Of a DNA stretch of 64,000 nt, positions 12,804 to 24,392 are shown in pieces (within the stretch, counting starts at the first letter, position 1; every line of letters starts with the position of its first letter). The position numbers were made by a program, and so were the translations under genes. Under the pieces are notes generated by a model that saw only the letters and a list, made by a program, of their open reading frames with translations, did no database searches and had not been told where the DNA came from. Source of the DNA: Trichosphaerium sp. ATCC 40318 (lineage: Eukaryota > Discosea > Flabellinia > Trichosidae); contig JALMLS010000056.1 of the NCBI GenBank assembly GCA_038496445.1, positions 1 to 64,000 of the forward strand, written 5' to 3'.

Positions 12804-13737
12804 TTATGCAAATGGATTTACAACAGGCTGGAAATCTACCTTGGTGCTGTCTAGAATTTTAATTTGCTCTTGTGGACCTACAAGCATACGTTTACTTCCT
12901 CCTCCAGATTTCCTCAAATTTCCCTAACAAAAAGCATGTGTGAGCAACACTAAACAAACTCTTTCGTACCCTCATTGGAGACTTTCTGCTCTTTGAAGGA
13001 GATCCACTTGAACTCAAAACAGAGATAGACGCACTTCTACGTCTTACTACAGGTGCTGGACCACCTGTCATACCAAACATAAGGCTAAATATAACCGTCT
13101 GACTACTCTCAGACAAGTGGCCAAACTTGGCTGTAGTAGAGGATCCTAACAAAAAACAATCAACAAATCAGCTCGTAAAAAAGACATTCAACTCTTTTTA
13201 CAACTCGTTGTGCGCTTAATAATAGCGCACAGAGTGATATAATTAGAGAAGGTGTTATTCTTTTTCGTACCAGTCAATACCCACGTTTCAGTTGCAATGA
13301 AGCATTCTGTTATTCTTGTCATGAGTACAGTATGTAAAGTAATATAAGGGTGCTCATTTAATTTAGCTTTACGAATAATAATATCTTTAGCCATAAAATC
13401 CTGGCTTTTGATATCAAAGTCACTTAGGACACCTGCTTCAACAAGTTTTTGAAGTAGCTCTCTAAAAGTAAAACAATCAACAACCAGAAATCCACAAAAA
13501 AGAACCAGAAAACAGAAATCCACATAAAAGCACAAATCCAGAAAAAAAAATCCTGTGTACTGAGTTGTTGGCAATCAAAGAAAAAATAACTTACGTTATA
13601 TTCTCTATTATAACGAGTGGTACGGGCCTCGTAATTGTAAGATGATACTCTACACCCTTTGCCGAAACAGAAGAGCTCCAAAGAGTGACACCAATACAAG
13701 TACCAGCAAACTCTACTTTACGTGCTCCTCGTGACAT
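12804..13737 (-). CDS. unrecognised protein, 4-5 exons
   Basis: I do not recognise this family. The chosen start is MSRGARKVEFAGTCIGV at 13737. Later exons contain LLQKLVEAGVLSDFDIKSQD, then TLHTVLMTRITECFIATETW, then a basic Ser-rich tail (VRRRSASISVLSSSGSPSKS) and the C-terminus VVNPFA before TAA at 12804-12806. Short GT...TAG introns separate the exons. The Ser/Arg-rich tail suggests a phosphorylated, flexible region. The gene may be the 3' part of the C2-domain gene just upstream, since only about 40 bases lie between the two models. I separate them because a stop closes the C2 frame in the readings I could build. Confidence 0.55.
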
Positions 13738-13774
13738 CTTCAGGCTCTTTAATCTTTTATAAACAAAGTAGGAA

Positions 13775-14442
13775 TTAGATGGATACATCGGGTTTTTTGG
13801 AGTTGAACACAGTTTTAGATTCGAATATTCTGAAAACAACAATAAAGACGTTGTTTTCGTGACATTTTTGGACACCTTTGAATCTTCTTCTTTCTTATTT
13901 TACTAAACCAGGAACTTTACGTACCGTTCGCTTGGATTGAACATAAGTATTACGCGTAGGGACGCACTGCACTGCCGAGTGTCTTCACTCGTTACTGGCT
14001 TTAGTTTTAGCGTTTTCTCGATTTGAGTATGCCAAGCTAGTTTCTTTACTTTTATAACACCCTCAGCGTAAAGAGTCTTTTTTTTCGAGTCCTGACATAA
14101 AAGTCAAACAAAAATAGCTTATTGTAAGGACAAACAAGCACAGTTAGAATATATACGCACCCAAACGGATATATAAAGGTCTGTGTCACTAGAGTTACAT
14201 TTTACTCTTATTCGCTCCCCTTGCCAGTCTGGGTTCCACGTCTAGTAATTATTCTGTTTTAGAGCATGTTGGGAGCGATAAGTGCGCTTTGTCGTTACCT
14301 TTTTGGCCTTACTCTTCACAGGCACGTTTAAATCAGTGCAAACACCCTGCACGTAAATACTAGGCGTATAAACGTTATAGTCTGGGTTAAGACCATTTGC
14401 TTCAAACAAACGAACGTCTAGTGTTGCGTATTGCCCTGACAT
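13775..14442 (-). CDS. single C2-domain protein
   Basis: Starts at ATG 14442 with MSGQYATLDVRLFEANGLN. Exons join to give the C2 pattern: LDVRLFEANGL, a lysine-rich strand (VKSKAKK), TWNPDWQGERIRVKC, DTDLYISVWDSKK, then an EGVIKVKKL strand and LRVILMFNPSER at the end of the domain. The loop that would bind calcium is poor in aspartate, so lipid or protein binding without calcium is plausible. The short tail after NPSER and the stop near 13775 depend on which acceptor is used. The protein would be about 150 residues, or the N-terminal part of a larger protein if joined to the gene at 12804-13737. Confidence 0.65.
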
Positions 14443-14818
14443 TATAACTATGCGTTTGCCACGCTTTGAATAAAGTCAAACAATAGTCACAATCTATTTA
14501 AATGTTTTTTATCAAAACCAAAATAGTGCCTACGCAGCCACAACCATGTTAAGTCCGACAAATTGCTTTATAGACCAAAAACGCCACCTTTGTGCGTTCC
14601 TACGCTCGCTCCAGCCCTTTGGTCCGGGATTCATGAAATAAGCGAAATTTGTAGGCTGTGTGAGACCTTTAAGTATGAATCTAATCCAACACACCGTGTC
14701 CGAACAGTAGGAACGTAGTTGGGATAGCGGATGCAGGCCAAAATCACATTCTCACCAATCTCATTGAATACATTTGTTTGAAGAAAGCAGTATGACCGGC
14801 TAATGCTCCCACCCAGAG
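14443..14818. other. divergent intergenic region
   Basis: About 375 bases between the divergent start codons of the C2 gene and the LRR/mucin gene. It should hold both promoters. Open frames here lack family resemblance and I do not support them. Confidence 0.5.
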
Positions 14819-17800
14819 ATGCAGTTCTCACTGATATTTTTATGTTTATTATTACCTGCAGCATACGGCTTTATTGCTGCTGAAGACAGAGAAGTTATTA
14901 GGGATTTTATTAATGCTTGGCAAAATGTCCCAGTTGAATGGCAGGAAAGCGATATTGATAACGCCTGTGAATGGTCAGGTATCTTATGTGTTCCAACCGG
15001 ACATGTTGTGACGTTGTACGTTGTTTGGCGTGTCATTATCTTTTATTGTTTATTATACAAATACCTCCCTTATCACCTACTACGCGGGGTTGAGGGCGCA
15101 TTCGCGCGACGAATAATTAATGAAAAACAATATTTAGGAGCTTAAACAATCAAGGCCTCGTTGGTGTATTACCAGCTTCTATAAGTGATTTAACGCATTT
15201 GTTCATGATGTATGTAAATTAAACCCAACACAAAAAAAAAATAAGGCCCACGTGAAAACGAGACGTGCAAAACATAAAACAAGTTTATTGGCATCTAAAA
15301 CTGATATTAACGTAGTAATTTATCGGGAAACCGGCTGCACGGACCTATCCCACCAGAAGTTATCAACCTAACACAGCTCATAGTACTGTACGGTTTTAGA
15401 TGGTAATATGTGGTGGGTAGCTGACGCGATATTTAGTGATTTGGGAGACAATGCATTTACGGGCCAGATACCATCTATGCTTGGTCATATGCATTTACAA
15501 GCACTGTACGACTACTAGGGATGACAATCAATTACAATATTTATTTTTTTCTCGGTTTGTAGATACTTAAACAATAATCAATTGGATGGAGGGATACCAA
15601 GCACTCTCTTTACTCCGAATTCTAGCCTAGTTATTGTGTACGTTCAAATGCAACTAGCGCCGCCCAGAAGTAAATAATACGTTAATAAATCTATTTGTAG
15701 GCAGCTACAGGACAACAACTTATCTGGTAAAGTTCCTCCTTCCATAGCTCATAATTCTGGTCTGCGAAGCATGTAAGTACTTACCTAAATGATAAGCATC
15801 ATCAATGCCATTGTACTGTATTTCTTACGCATATCAAGATTTCTAGAGAACAATGTACAATTATCTGGATGTTTTCCTGGCATAGAAGAAGAGACCTTGC
15901 GAGGATGGTAATACTTTGCTGAAGCTAATCTACAAAAAAAAAAATTGTCCCAGAAATCCTTTTTCTTTCTATTTCTATAAACATACACCAAACAGCAATA
16001 CTATTGCGTACAAACAAGTACTTATTTCCGATAAACAAGAAACAGCCTTTTGGGTTATTTATTTCTTGTTTGTTGTCAAACACGTTCTTGCGGTAGAAAC
16101 CCAGTATTTATAAACGCCGATAAACAAACTACACTATTTATTTCCCCGATCAAAATAAAAACTCTATTTTTGTAGCGATCTTACTGGCACTTCCATAACG
16201 TGTTCTGGTGAAGAATGTGACTGCATTCCGCAAAGATGTTTCTCAAAAGGATGTCAGCGTGGTGCGTAATAACCAAAACAAGAAAAACAAAAAAAAGAAG
16301 AACTTACATTGACAAGGTGATAGTACTTCCGCAAAGATCTGCGGTATTGACGAACCAGTTTTTTTCGATATGACACCCACAGAGGCATCTACAAGTAATA
16401 AACACAACGAGTAAACACTGGGAGTTTACTTGCTTACTTTTTTTTGTAGCAAGCGCGCCAACGTTATCACCAACATTAGTTCCTATTACAACCACACCTC
16501 CACCTATGGACGCACCAACTGATGCCCCAACGGAAGCACCAACGGATGCGCCAACGGAAGCACCAACGGATGCGCCAACGGATGCACCAACAGACACCCC
16601 AACTGATGCGCCAACGGACGCACCAACGGATGCACCAACAGATGTGCCTACAGCAGAACCAACGAGCTCTCCTACAGAAGTTCCAACAGCGCCACCAACG
16701 TTGCAGCCGACTGACTCACCCACAACACCACCAACGGAAGCACCTACTAATGAGCCAACTGACGCACCAACAAATCCACCCACGGAAGCACCTACTAATG
16801 AGCCAACTGAAGCACCTACAGATAGTCCTACAGAAGTACCTACGCCAGAACCAACTGTTACCCCAACACAATCACCTACAGAGGTGCCAACAGTAGCCCC
16901 AACAGAAGCTCCCACCGAAGCTCCAACAAGTACGCCAACAACAAAAACAAAGCCAGCTAACACATTACAAGACGAACCAACTGAAGCGCCTACAGACAGT
17001 CCTACTGAAACTCCTACACCAGAACCAACTGAAACGCCAACGGCTCCACCCACGAATACTCCCACAACATTGGTTCCTACAAATTCACCGACACTACCTC
17101 CAACAGTCGCACCAACAACTGAAACACCAACTACAGATACGCCAACATCAAGTCCAACAGTTGCTCCAACAAGTCCCCCAACACGTATTGGTAACGGCGG
17201 AGGAGGATTACCACCAAACTTCACATTACCACCATTTGGTTTACCTCCAACAAGTACACAACCGATTTTCTTTTTCTTCAAATTTCCTTCAGAGATCTTA
17301 ACCATTTTCTCTTTTTTTTGTAGATGCCCCATCCACTGCACCACCAACTGAGGAATCGCCTCCTTCAACCAACCCACCAACTACTCAACCACCCACAAAT
17401 CAACCTACTACGGAATCACCAACAACGGTTGTACCTGCTACAAGATCTCCTATAGATCCAAAGGATCCGCCACCATTTAGCTTGCCTCCGTTACCACCTT
17501 TTCCAACATTGCCACCTTCTCTACAGCCCTCTGTCCCTCCGATTCCAAACCCCACAACAGAACCAACAACAGCAGCTCCCACGGAAGCTCCTAAACCACC
17601 TGTTCCAACACCTGTTCCAACACCTACGCCATCAACTCCAATAGCTACTGAAGCACCTACAATCAAACAAGAACCTTCAGATTCACCAACAAGGACTTTG
17701 AGTCCTACACCTACTCCACCCTCAATCATCGCACCAGCTCCTAGTAGCATTCAAGTAAGTTATTTACTCAATACAAAGGATATTAAAACAATCATTAGCC

Positions 17801-18235
17801 CATCAATAATCATACAGTATCAGGAGAGATTGGAACTCCCAAGAAATTCGCTGTTTTTTGGATTTATGTTGGCATTGGAGCATTTATTATTGTTGTTGCG
17901 ATAACCTTGGTTGCACTGGCGATATATTACAGGCAGAGAAGCATACAAAGAAAAGCAAAACTCGAAGACGGCACGTGACAAATTTTTTTTTCTGAAAATT
18001 CCATCACACAAAACACGTGTTTTAGTACTTTTGAATCTTTTTTTATTAATATTAACTTTGTATCACGTGATTAGATAGAAGACGTACAATGGAGAGAAGA
18101 AGAACTGAGTTTATTAAACAACATGAGGCGGGTGTTCAGTTCAAGTTACCGGTCACCTTGACGGAAGAGGAAGGTGGGAAGTTGTTTGTATCAAGTCAAT
18201 TCGTAAATCATCTGGTTGACAGTACAGACACTTGA
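14819..18235 (+). CDS. secreted LRR ectodomain on Thr/Pro-rich stalk with one TM helix
   Basis: Starts with a clear signal peptide (MQFSLIFLCLLLPAAYGF). A plant-style LRR N-cap follows (DNACEWSGILC). Then come about six plant-type LRRs on small exons, such as NNQGLVGVLPASISDLTHL, NNNQLDGGIPSTL and DNNLSGKVPPSIAHNSGLRS. A Cys-rich cap (CSGEECDCIPQRC) closes the LRR. Next is a long PTxAPT repeat stalk (16506-17700), then a TM helix near 17860-17935 (GIGAFIIIVVAITLVALAIY) and a basic stop-transfer stretch. A GC-AG intron (17971-18074) links to a cytoplasmic tail of about 55 residues; without it the protein ends at once at TGA. No kinase domain is present. It looks like a cell-surface receptor or adhesin; the ligand is unknown. 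Confidence 0.85.
16506..17191 (+). repeat. coding PTxAPT tandem repeat (Thr/Pro-rich stalk)
   Basis: Dozens of 12-nt units encode P-T-D/E-A-P-T and relatives. They start nearly identical (GATGCACCAACG-like units near 16510-16640) and grow more diverged toward 17190. A similar, less regular stretch continues at 17340-17720 after an intron. Such stalks are typically O-glycosylated. The long opposite-strand frame (GASVGASVG) is a shadow of this repeat. Confidence 0.9.
17971..18074 (+). other. candidate GC-AG intron
   Basis: Donor GCACGTGA and acceptor TGATTAG. Removing it keeps the frame open and adds a cytoplasmic tail of about 55 residues. The donor octamer equals that of the GC-AG intron in EF-hand copy B. 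Confidence 0.6.
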
Positions 18236-18749
18236 TTATCTGATGCTCTTGAATAGGTAAGTTGTTGAAGACCACTTTGTAACTTTTTTTTTTGACTTTT
18301 TGTTTTGTAGAATTTTATACCGGTTGTATAACACCGAAACTGTACTATAAGTGTATGTATATATATGCGCCAACCATATGTTGTAAGTTTAATAAATTGA
18401 CCTCAATGAGTGATCGTTAAAAAGTGCTTGCTGTTCATCTTTTCCAAGACACTCAAGACAAACCGTGTATCAAAAACACAAGTCTCCTTCCTTCAGTTTC
18501 AGGTGTAAAACACAGCTATATTGTCTGTTACATGCCCTACTCGATATGAATTTCTAGCTGCCAAACAACTAACAAGGGAAAAACAAACTGCGTTTGTGTC
18601 GCAAATGTCTCTGCACATTAATACGCACTTTCAAAAGCGGAAAAAATAGGGCAACCCGGAAAGAATAGGATGTAATTATATTACAGCTGTATGTTTACTG
18701 TTGATGTAATTAGGTACTTCTAATTGCCCACTGTTGTTCTAGCTGGTGA
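18236..18749. other. convergent intergenic region
   Basis: Between the 3' ends of the LRR/mucin gene and the MORN-repeat gene. I see no gene, RNA or repeat I can support, apart from a short AT run (TATATATATG near 18356). Confidence 0.5.
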
Positions 18750-19418
18750 TTATCTTGTTATTTGTCTAACTACTAAATGACCATTGTCCCAACTCTTGTA
18801 TTCTCCATGTAGTTTTCCATTGACATAGTTGCTCTGAACCCACAATTGACCATTTTCATGCCACCTCTTGAAGATCCCTTCTCGTTTACCATTAGCGTAA
18901 CTGGTCTGCTCCCACAATTGGCCATCATAATACCACCTCTTGTACTCTCCATGTAGTTTTTCATTGACATAGTTGCTCTGAACCCACAATTGGCCATTTT
19001 CATGCCACCTCTTGAGGATCCCTTTTCGTTTACCATTAGCGTAACTGGTCTGCTCCCACAATTGGCCATTATCATACCACCTCTTGTACTCGCCTTCTCG
19101 TTTGCCATCGATATAATTAACCTGCTGCTTCAATTGTCCATTTTCATACCACTTCTTGTATTCTCCATGTTGTTTACCATTGACATAATTACATTGTAAA
19201 CTCAGTTGGCCATTTGAATACCAAATCTTGCATTCACCATGCTCTTTTCCATGTTCCCAATACTGTCTACAAACCAATTGGTTTATTCTACTCTGCCATT
19301 TTCCATGTTTGTTCATCTTATCATCGTACCTTGTCATCATTGCCGCCTGTTTCGAAAGAAGCGGCCAAATTAAATACAGTGACGTGTCTAAATCGATAAT
19401 ATCAAGTTGAATCTCCAC
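18750..19418 (-). CDS. intronless MORN_2/YwqK-type repeat protein
   Basis: One uninterrupted frame of about 220 residues. The core is eight or more units of about 23 residues with the pattern Y-x-N-G-K-x-H/E-G-E-Y-K-x-W-Y-x-N-G-Q-L, for example YVNGKQHGEYKKWYENGQL. The pattern is that of MORN_2 repeats, found in bacterial YwqK-like proteins and in many giant-virus proteins. The frame upstream of 19418 has no ATG (it starts GTG). The first in-frame ATG is at 19340 (MMTRYDDKMNKHGKW), so either translation starts there or a first exon is missing. Lack of introns in an intron-rich neighbourhood hints at recent transfer or retroposition. Function is unknown; the repeats form an elongated beta-sheet scaffold. 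Confidence 0.8.
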   Translation of the reverse strand: MEIQLDIIDLDTSLYLIWPLLSKQAAMMTRYDDKMNKHGKWQSRINQLVCRQYWEHGKEHGECKIWYSNGQLSLQCNYVNGKQHGEYKKWYENGQLKQQVNYIDGKREGEYKRWYDNGQLWEQTSYANGKRKGILKRWHENGQLWVQSNYVNEKLHGEYKRWYYDGQLWEQTSYANGKREGIFKRWHENGQLWVQSNYVNGKLHGEYKSWDNGHLVVRQITR

Positions 19419-19800
19419 TGGAAGGCATAAAAGATGGCAATCATTTGATTGTAAAGTAAATCCCTATTAGTAATTAGATCCTTAATTTGATGATTAAGTA
19501 TGTTAATACCTTGGATGGGCCAGTGTTGGTATATGTCAGTATTCTGGATACAATATCAACAAAAGAAATCATGTTGCTGACTTGTGGTAAAGTCAACAAC
19601 CACGCGAAACAAAATAATGTATGGAACTACCAATGGTCAACGCAATTTCATGATAAATGGTCAACGACGTATGACATTACAATTACTTTACATTTCAAAA
19701 ATTTGGAATGTATTTCGAAGAATCACGTGTCTTTTTTTTTTTTCAAACGTTCTTGTTTTATTTACATTGTACAATCGCATTATAATACGAGATAACTTAA
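19419..19800. other. intergenic with possible decayed MORN fragment
   Basis: No intact gene. On the plus strand, near 19584-19680, two frames together show GK-x-NNHAKQN-x-VW and NGQRNFMINGQRRM, a weak echo of the MORN repeat broken by a frameshift. I hold this as tentative. Confidence 0.3.
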
Positions 19801-22800
19801 CTACTTATATGATTGTTCCTTAGCTGTATCAACTTTTGCCCAAGCAATATCAAGATTCTTTATAGTAGCTTCAAAACGTGCACTACGTTTTGGAGCAACC
19901 TTGGCTTTACTATCAAGAAAATCAAGAACCTTTAGAAAAAAAACCAGTCAGCAAAAATGTTCAACGTGAAAAGGGTTTTGTTACCTTCTTGGTTGGTTCT
20001 GGTTTTGCATGTTTTAATACTGCTTTAACCTGTACTACAGATAATGTAGGACATATATCAAATAGAACATCTCCTTCAGTAAGAATAGAAAAGTCACCCA
20101 AAGACAGTAACGTCGTTGCATTAACAAGAGGTTCAAAACGTGACCTAAAGATGAAAAAAAAATTAGAAAGATGACTTAACCACAACAACAAAAAATCATG
20201 AATCATCAAAATAAAGCATTAAATCATAGCGTTTATATCAAGAGAGAATAATCAAAAAAAAAAAATCTTGGCAAAGGTTGGTCCAACATGTTACAAAGAG
20301 AAAGTACGTACCTGATGTCTTTTAAAAAAATATCATTAATGATATCTTCGAGTTGTCTTGTCCCCATTTTTAACGCTAATGCGTTACCACAAGTACATAG
20401 ATCAGCACTTGTTAATAATGAATTAAATAACTTTGCATTTATATAAGTGAATGCTTGTGCAAAGGCCTTGTGGATGATTATTTTGTATATTTTGTGTTTT
20501 TTCAAAAGCGCAAGAAAACTTCTAACTGTTATGATGACATGTGACACAGCCATCTCATTTGCTGTCCCTGTTTGGTTGGAACTATAGACAGTGCATTAGT
20601 GGCGGTAAAAGATCAATAAAGAAGCAGAATGAAAGGCAAGCAGACAGCAAAAAAAAGCAAAATGAATACAGCACCCTACGTTCCCTGGTCCTCACGGACC
20701 CAAGTACTGGCAGGGCCATACCATGCTTATCTTCGCGGTTCGGAAAGAGACACGGAGTTTTCATGGTTGTATGGCCGTATCCATTATTGAACAAGATATT
20801 TTTGAAAGTGGTTTGGTCGAAAAACAAAAAGCTGAGAGCTTTGCAGCGAAAAACAAGAAAATCAATAAAAAAACACTACAACTTACCCAGTCATAAAACT
20901 GTCCAAAAATCCATCCAAACGCTATTTGTTGTTAGTTTGTTACTTTAAAAATAATAGTTCCAAACAAGTACCCGTTGAAGGTTACGTAGTATCGTTTTAT
21001 ACAATAAATCAATGGCCTTATTTAACTTATCCTCAAGATGCGGTAACTGAGATACCATATGTACTAATGCGCTTAACCAATACACAGAACAGTCATCAGA
21101 AGCGCCAACCTAAAAACAAACACATTTACAAAGAGGAACAGGATGTGAAAGTCGAAAAAAACCAAAAAAGTTTCATGACATACATCACTTGTAATGCTGG
21201 CAACAGCAATTGACATCGAATCTACAAACATATTTTGTAGCCTTGAATCACCTCCTAGAGTACTATAGTACTCTAGAAGCTTTTTACTAGCAAGAGGGAT
21301 ACTACCAGCCACCTCATTAGTAGGTTTTGTGCCAGTAAACCGTCTCTTTGGTGATACAACTCTAGAATCCGTGTACGCTTAAAGAAAAAACTTTGATAAG
21401 CACATATTCACACTTTGTAAGACGTACTTCGTCTACCCTGGTATACAGTAGTAACAAGTAACTTCATAAGCGCAAATTCATCAGATACTTTTGTTAATTG
21501 GCCCTCCAGAACTTGTTTTTCTTCAGTTAAAGTGTTAACTTTATCTTTGTAATCTCGTAATTCTGCCTCATGTTTTGATAAAGTACTCCCTTCCTTTTTT
21601 TGTGTACCACCATTAAGCTCCTGTTGTGCTTGTCTAAACGGATCTAATGGTGTACTAGAACTTCCTTTTGGTGTAGATGGAGTGAATGCTATAGAAGGTG
21701 TGGGTGCTGAATCACCTGCTTCGCCTTAAGCAAAAATAATCAGAAATTGTAACACTAAAGAGAAGAAGTGACTTACTCTCTGATTGACCTTCTAGAAGTT
21801 CATCACTGAACCTTACATCACGTGGAGATATTGCATCTGCGTCACTTGGCTCTTCACCAGCTATAACCTTCTGTAGAGATGCATTTTTTCGTTTAAGTTG
21901 TTGAATCTCCATTTTGTATTTTGTAACCATAATGCTTGAATCATTGACTTGTTTGCTTTGTATACGTATCTGAGAATCCTTTACAAGTATCTCTTCCTCC
22001 AGCAACTTAATCTTAGCCTTTAAAGGCCCATTACGCACTGCACAATGAGTTAATTTATACAAGCTAAAACCAGGTTCAAAGCGAACCTGACAAGACCCCA
22101 GTAGAGCGTGGTGTAACACTGAATGGGTCAACAGTCTCCTCAGATTGGTCTTGAGCGAACACTGAATCAGCAAACTCATCCGACATGTAACCATCAGGTT
22201 CATCGTAAGTAGTGTTCTCAGATAAATCGGGATCTGTTTTAGCTAAATAGAATCGTCCATCAACCTCAACAACTTTTTGTGTTGCCTTGAAAAAAAAATT
22301 GAGTCAGAAATCAAGAAATCATTTTTGTTGTGTTTTCTCTGTACTTCTTTGGCCATATTAGGGCTTAGTTCTGATAATATCTTTTGACCGTTTAGTTTGA
22401 GATACTGTGTATTTATTAAGAGCTAGATTTAATCGAGTGTCAGTAAAAGAATGTAGCGGGAATTTTTTTGAAAGGGGTACCAAAAGTTTCATTTTTGTTT
22501 TTGATCTTTTCTTCATTATTGGTATTTCTCTGACTTCTGTTCCGTTATCTGTCATGTATTTCGATAGCGAGACAACTAAAAAAAAATAACGTTATTTTTT
22601 TGACAGGTTTGTTTGTTAATAAAAGGCACGTGAGGCTGTATAAATAAAAAATCGCTAACGAATGCTCGAAAAAGCCGATTGGGAACGAATATAATTTTCA
22701 ATAAAAGATGGTGTCATTTGGCGTTTACCTGCTTTACCAGCGTCCTTCTTTGCTTTAGAACCGCCTCCAAGCGATATCTACGAAGGTTTTTTGTTTATAA

Positions 22801-23201
22801 TAAAAACGCGTAATAACTTTGCTTGTAGCACGTACTGACTTTAAAGAGAACGATATCATTTTGTTCGTGTACTTGCCAGTGTCATCACGCAAAAAAGTAC
22901 TTGAAAGTACTATCTTTTCCTCCCATAGCAGTTCACCGTTTTTCGCTAGCGTACGCTTCGTTGTACCTGCTACAATTAACGTGGAAATAAAAATAATACT
23001 ATTACCCGCGTTACGCCTCCCTCGCTTCCATGCAATAGAGTATGGCTGTCCATTATTCGCCAAAGGGACATTTATAACTTTTTTGATCCAAATTTGAAAC
23101 TGTACTTTGCTTGAATCTTTACTACCCTTTCCACCACTTCCTGGGCCAGCACGGGACTTTTGTGGCGATGTCATTTTGGCTCTGTGCTTGTTGGCTGCCA
23201 T
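19801..23201 (-). CDS. NT-C2 / coiled-coil / DIL-domain protein
   Basis: Starts at ATG 23201 (MAANKHRAKMTSPQKSRAG). The first domain is an N-terminal C2 (NT-C2, EEIG1/EHBP1 type): VQFQIWIKKVINVPLANNGQ, then SIAWKRGRRNAGNS, then LLWEEKIVLSSTFLRDDTGK. The middle is a coiled coil with low-complexity linkers (KIKLLEEEILVKDSQIRIQS). The C-terminal part is a DIL (Dilute) domain, as at the cargo-binding end of class V myosins and in afadin/RADIL: YWLSALVHMVSQLPHLEDKL, then AFTYINAKLFNSLLTSADLC and KMGTRQLEDII. The gene ends at TAG 19801-19803. No motor domain is present. It probably links membranes to cytoskeleton or vesicle traffic; that is inference from the domains. One intron (about 20571-20886) is unusually long for this window. 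Confidence 0.83.
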
Positions 23202-23320
23202 GATATACGTTACCTCGACAGAGCTCGTGTGATTGTATAACCAATGGCCGGTGTTTATGCAAGAGTGGTCAGATGACGTCAAAAGTTTCACAAAGCTTAT
23301 TCGCTTACAACCCATACAAC
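23202..23320. promoter_or_regulatory. 119-bp divergent promoter region
   Basis: Separates the start codons of the NT-C2/DIL gene (minus) and the OGFr-domain gene (plus). It contains a TGACGTCA palindrome near 23274-23281, a classical CRE-type site. Function is inferred only. Confidence 0.5.
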
Positions 23321-24392
23321 ATGAAAAAGAACGTTTCCGACGCATTAGCTAAAGCAATCGCGTACGTTTGCGACAGTAATACATAATTTAACGGCCTGAT
23401 TTAGAGACCACGAAGAGGATGAAGTAGAAGACAGCGACGATGACTGGGGTGACGACGATGACGGCGCAGCTGAAGATTACGGTGCATCGATAGAATCGCT
23501 TACAAGGGCTCAATTGCTTAACTTTTACCGTGGGCAAGGCCAAGACATCAAAGGAAGGCGAGTATAAAACAATTTGTAGTTAATTCTACAATTTTGTACC
23601 AGTAGTCACTTCTAACATTGTAATAGAACCATAGAGCAAATATGGCAATGGTCTTATTCAGTTTACGAATCCGATAAAACATATTTAACGTGGTTATTCC
23701 CTTTGGATAGTGCCGACGCCGACAACGTTGATGCACCAGTGCTAACGGGTACGATCTCTAAACTGACACGCCTTATGACATAACAACTAACCTAAAAACG
23801 CGCAGCTGATACTGTAATGCAGTTTAAAGCCGACACGAACATTGCAGCAAACTTTAGAGAGAGCCTTGTTTGTGTTTTGGGATTTTACGGTTTAATGTTC
23901 GACAGTGCAGGTAAAACTATAATAATGAACCCTGATGAGTTCTCTGGTAGAAGGTACTTCTTCTTTTTACATTTTTTGCAACGGACAGGTTGGTCTTTTT
24001 GTGACGTCATCACAAGGTCACCTTGTCTTTTAATTTACGTTCACAAAATCAACAAGAGGTTTTACATCATGTCAAAGTTGTTTTCATTTTGTTGGTTAAA
24101 ACCATAAAGTTTGTTGTTGGCTATATATTTACTCATACATCATAGAGATAAATGGCTCATTGCTGGAAACCATAACTATCGTCGTATAGTTCGTATCTTA
24201 CAAAGTTGTAAACTACTTGGTCTTGAAAAGGAAGCAGTAATGTTTTGCGATTTACTTTGCGGTATGAGAAAAAAAAAATATCAAAATGAAATTTTTAGCT
24301 AAGTTACACTCTGTTTAGGTGAATTGTTCAAGAAATTTGAAGGGCGTATAAATAAGGCTGACGTCGCTGTATGGAAGAGCTCATTGGCATAG
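23321..24392 (+). CDS. OGFr-domain protein
   Basis: Starts MKKNVSDALAKAIA. A highly acidic stretch follows (SDDDWGDDDDG). Then comes the conserved region of the opioid growth factor receptor family: IEQIWQWSYSVYESDKTYLT, continuing WLFPLDSADADNVDAPVLT, then FRESLVCVLGFYGLMFDSAG, NPDEFSGR, NHNYRRIVRILQSCKLLGLE and FEGRINKADVAVWKSSLA before TAG 24390-24392. The order and spacing match the family. Introns have the usual ends. The family is widespread in protists and its molecular role there is unknown; opioid binding should not be assumed. Confidence 0.85.

Noticed and set aside
16304-17380. 358-codon minus-strand frame rich in GASVGASVG
   Set aside because: It is the antisense shadow of the PTxAPT repeat in a well-supported plus-strand gene.
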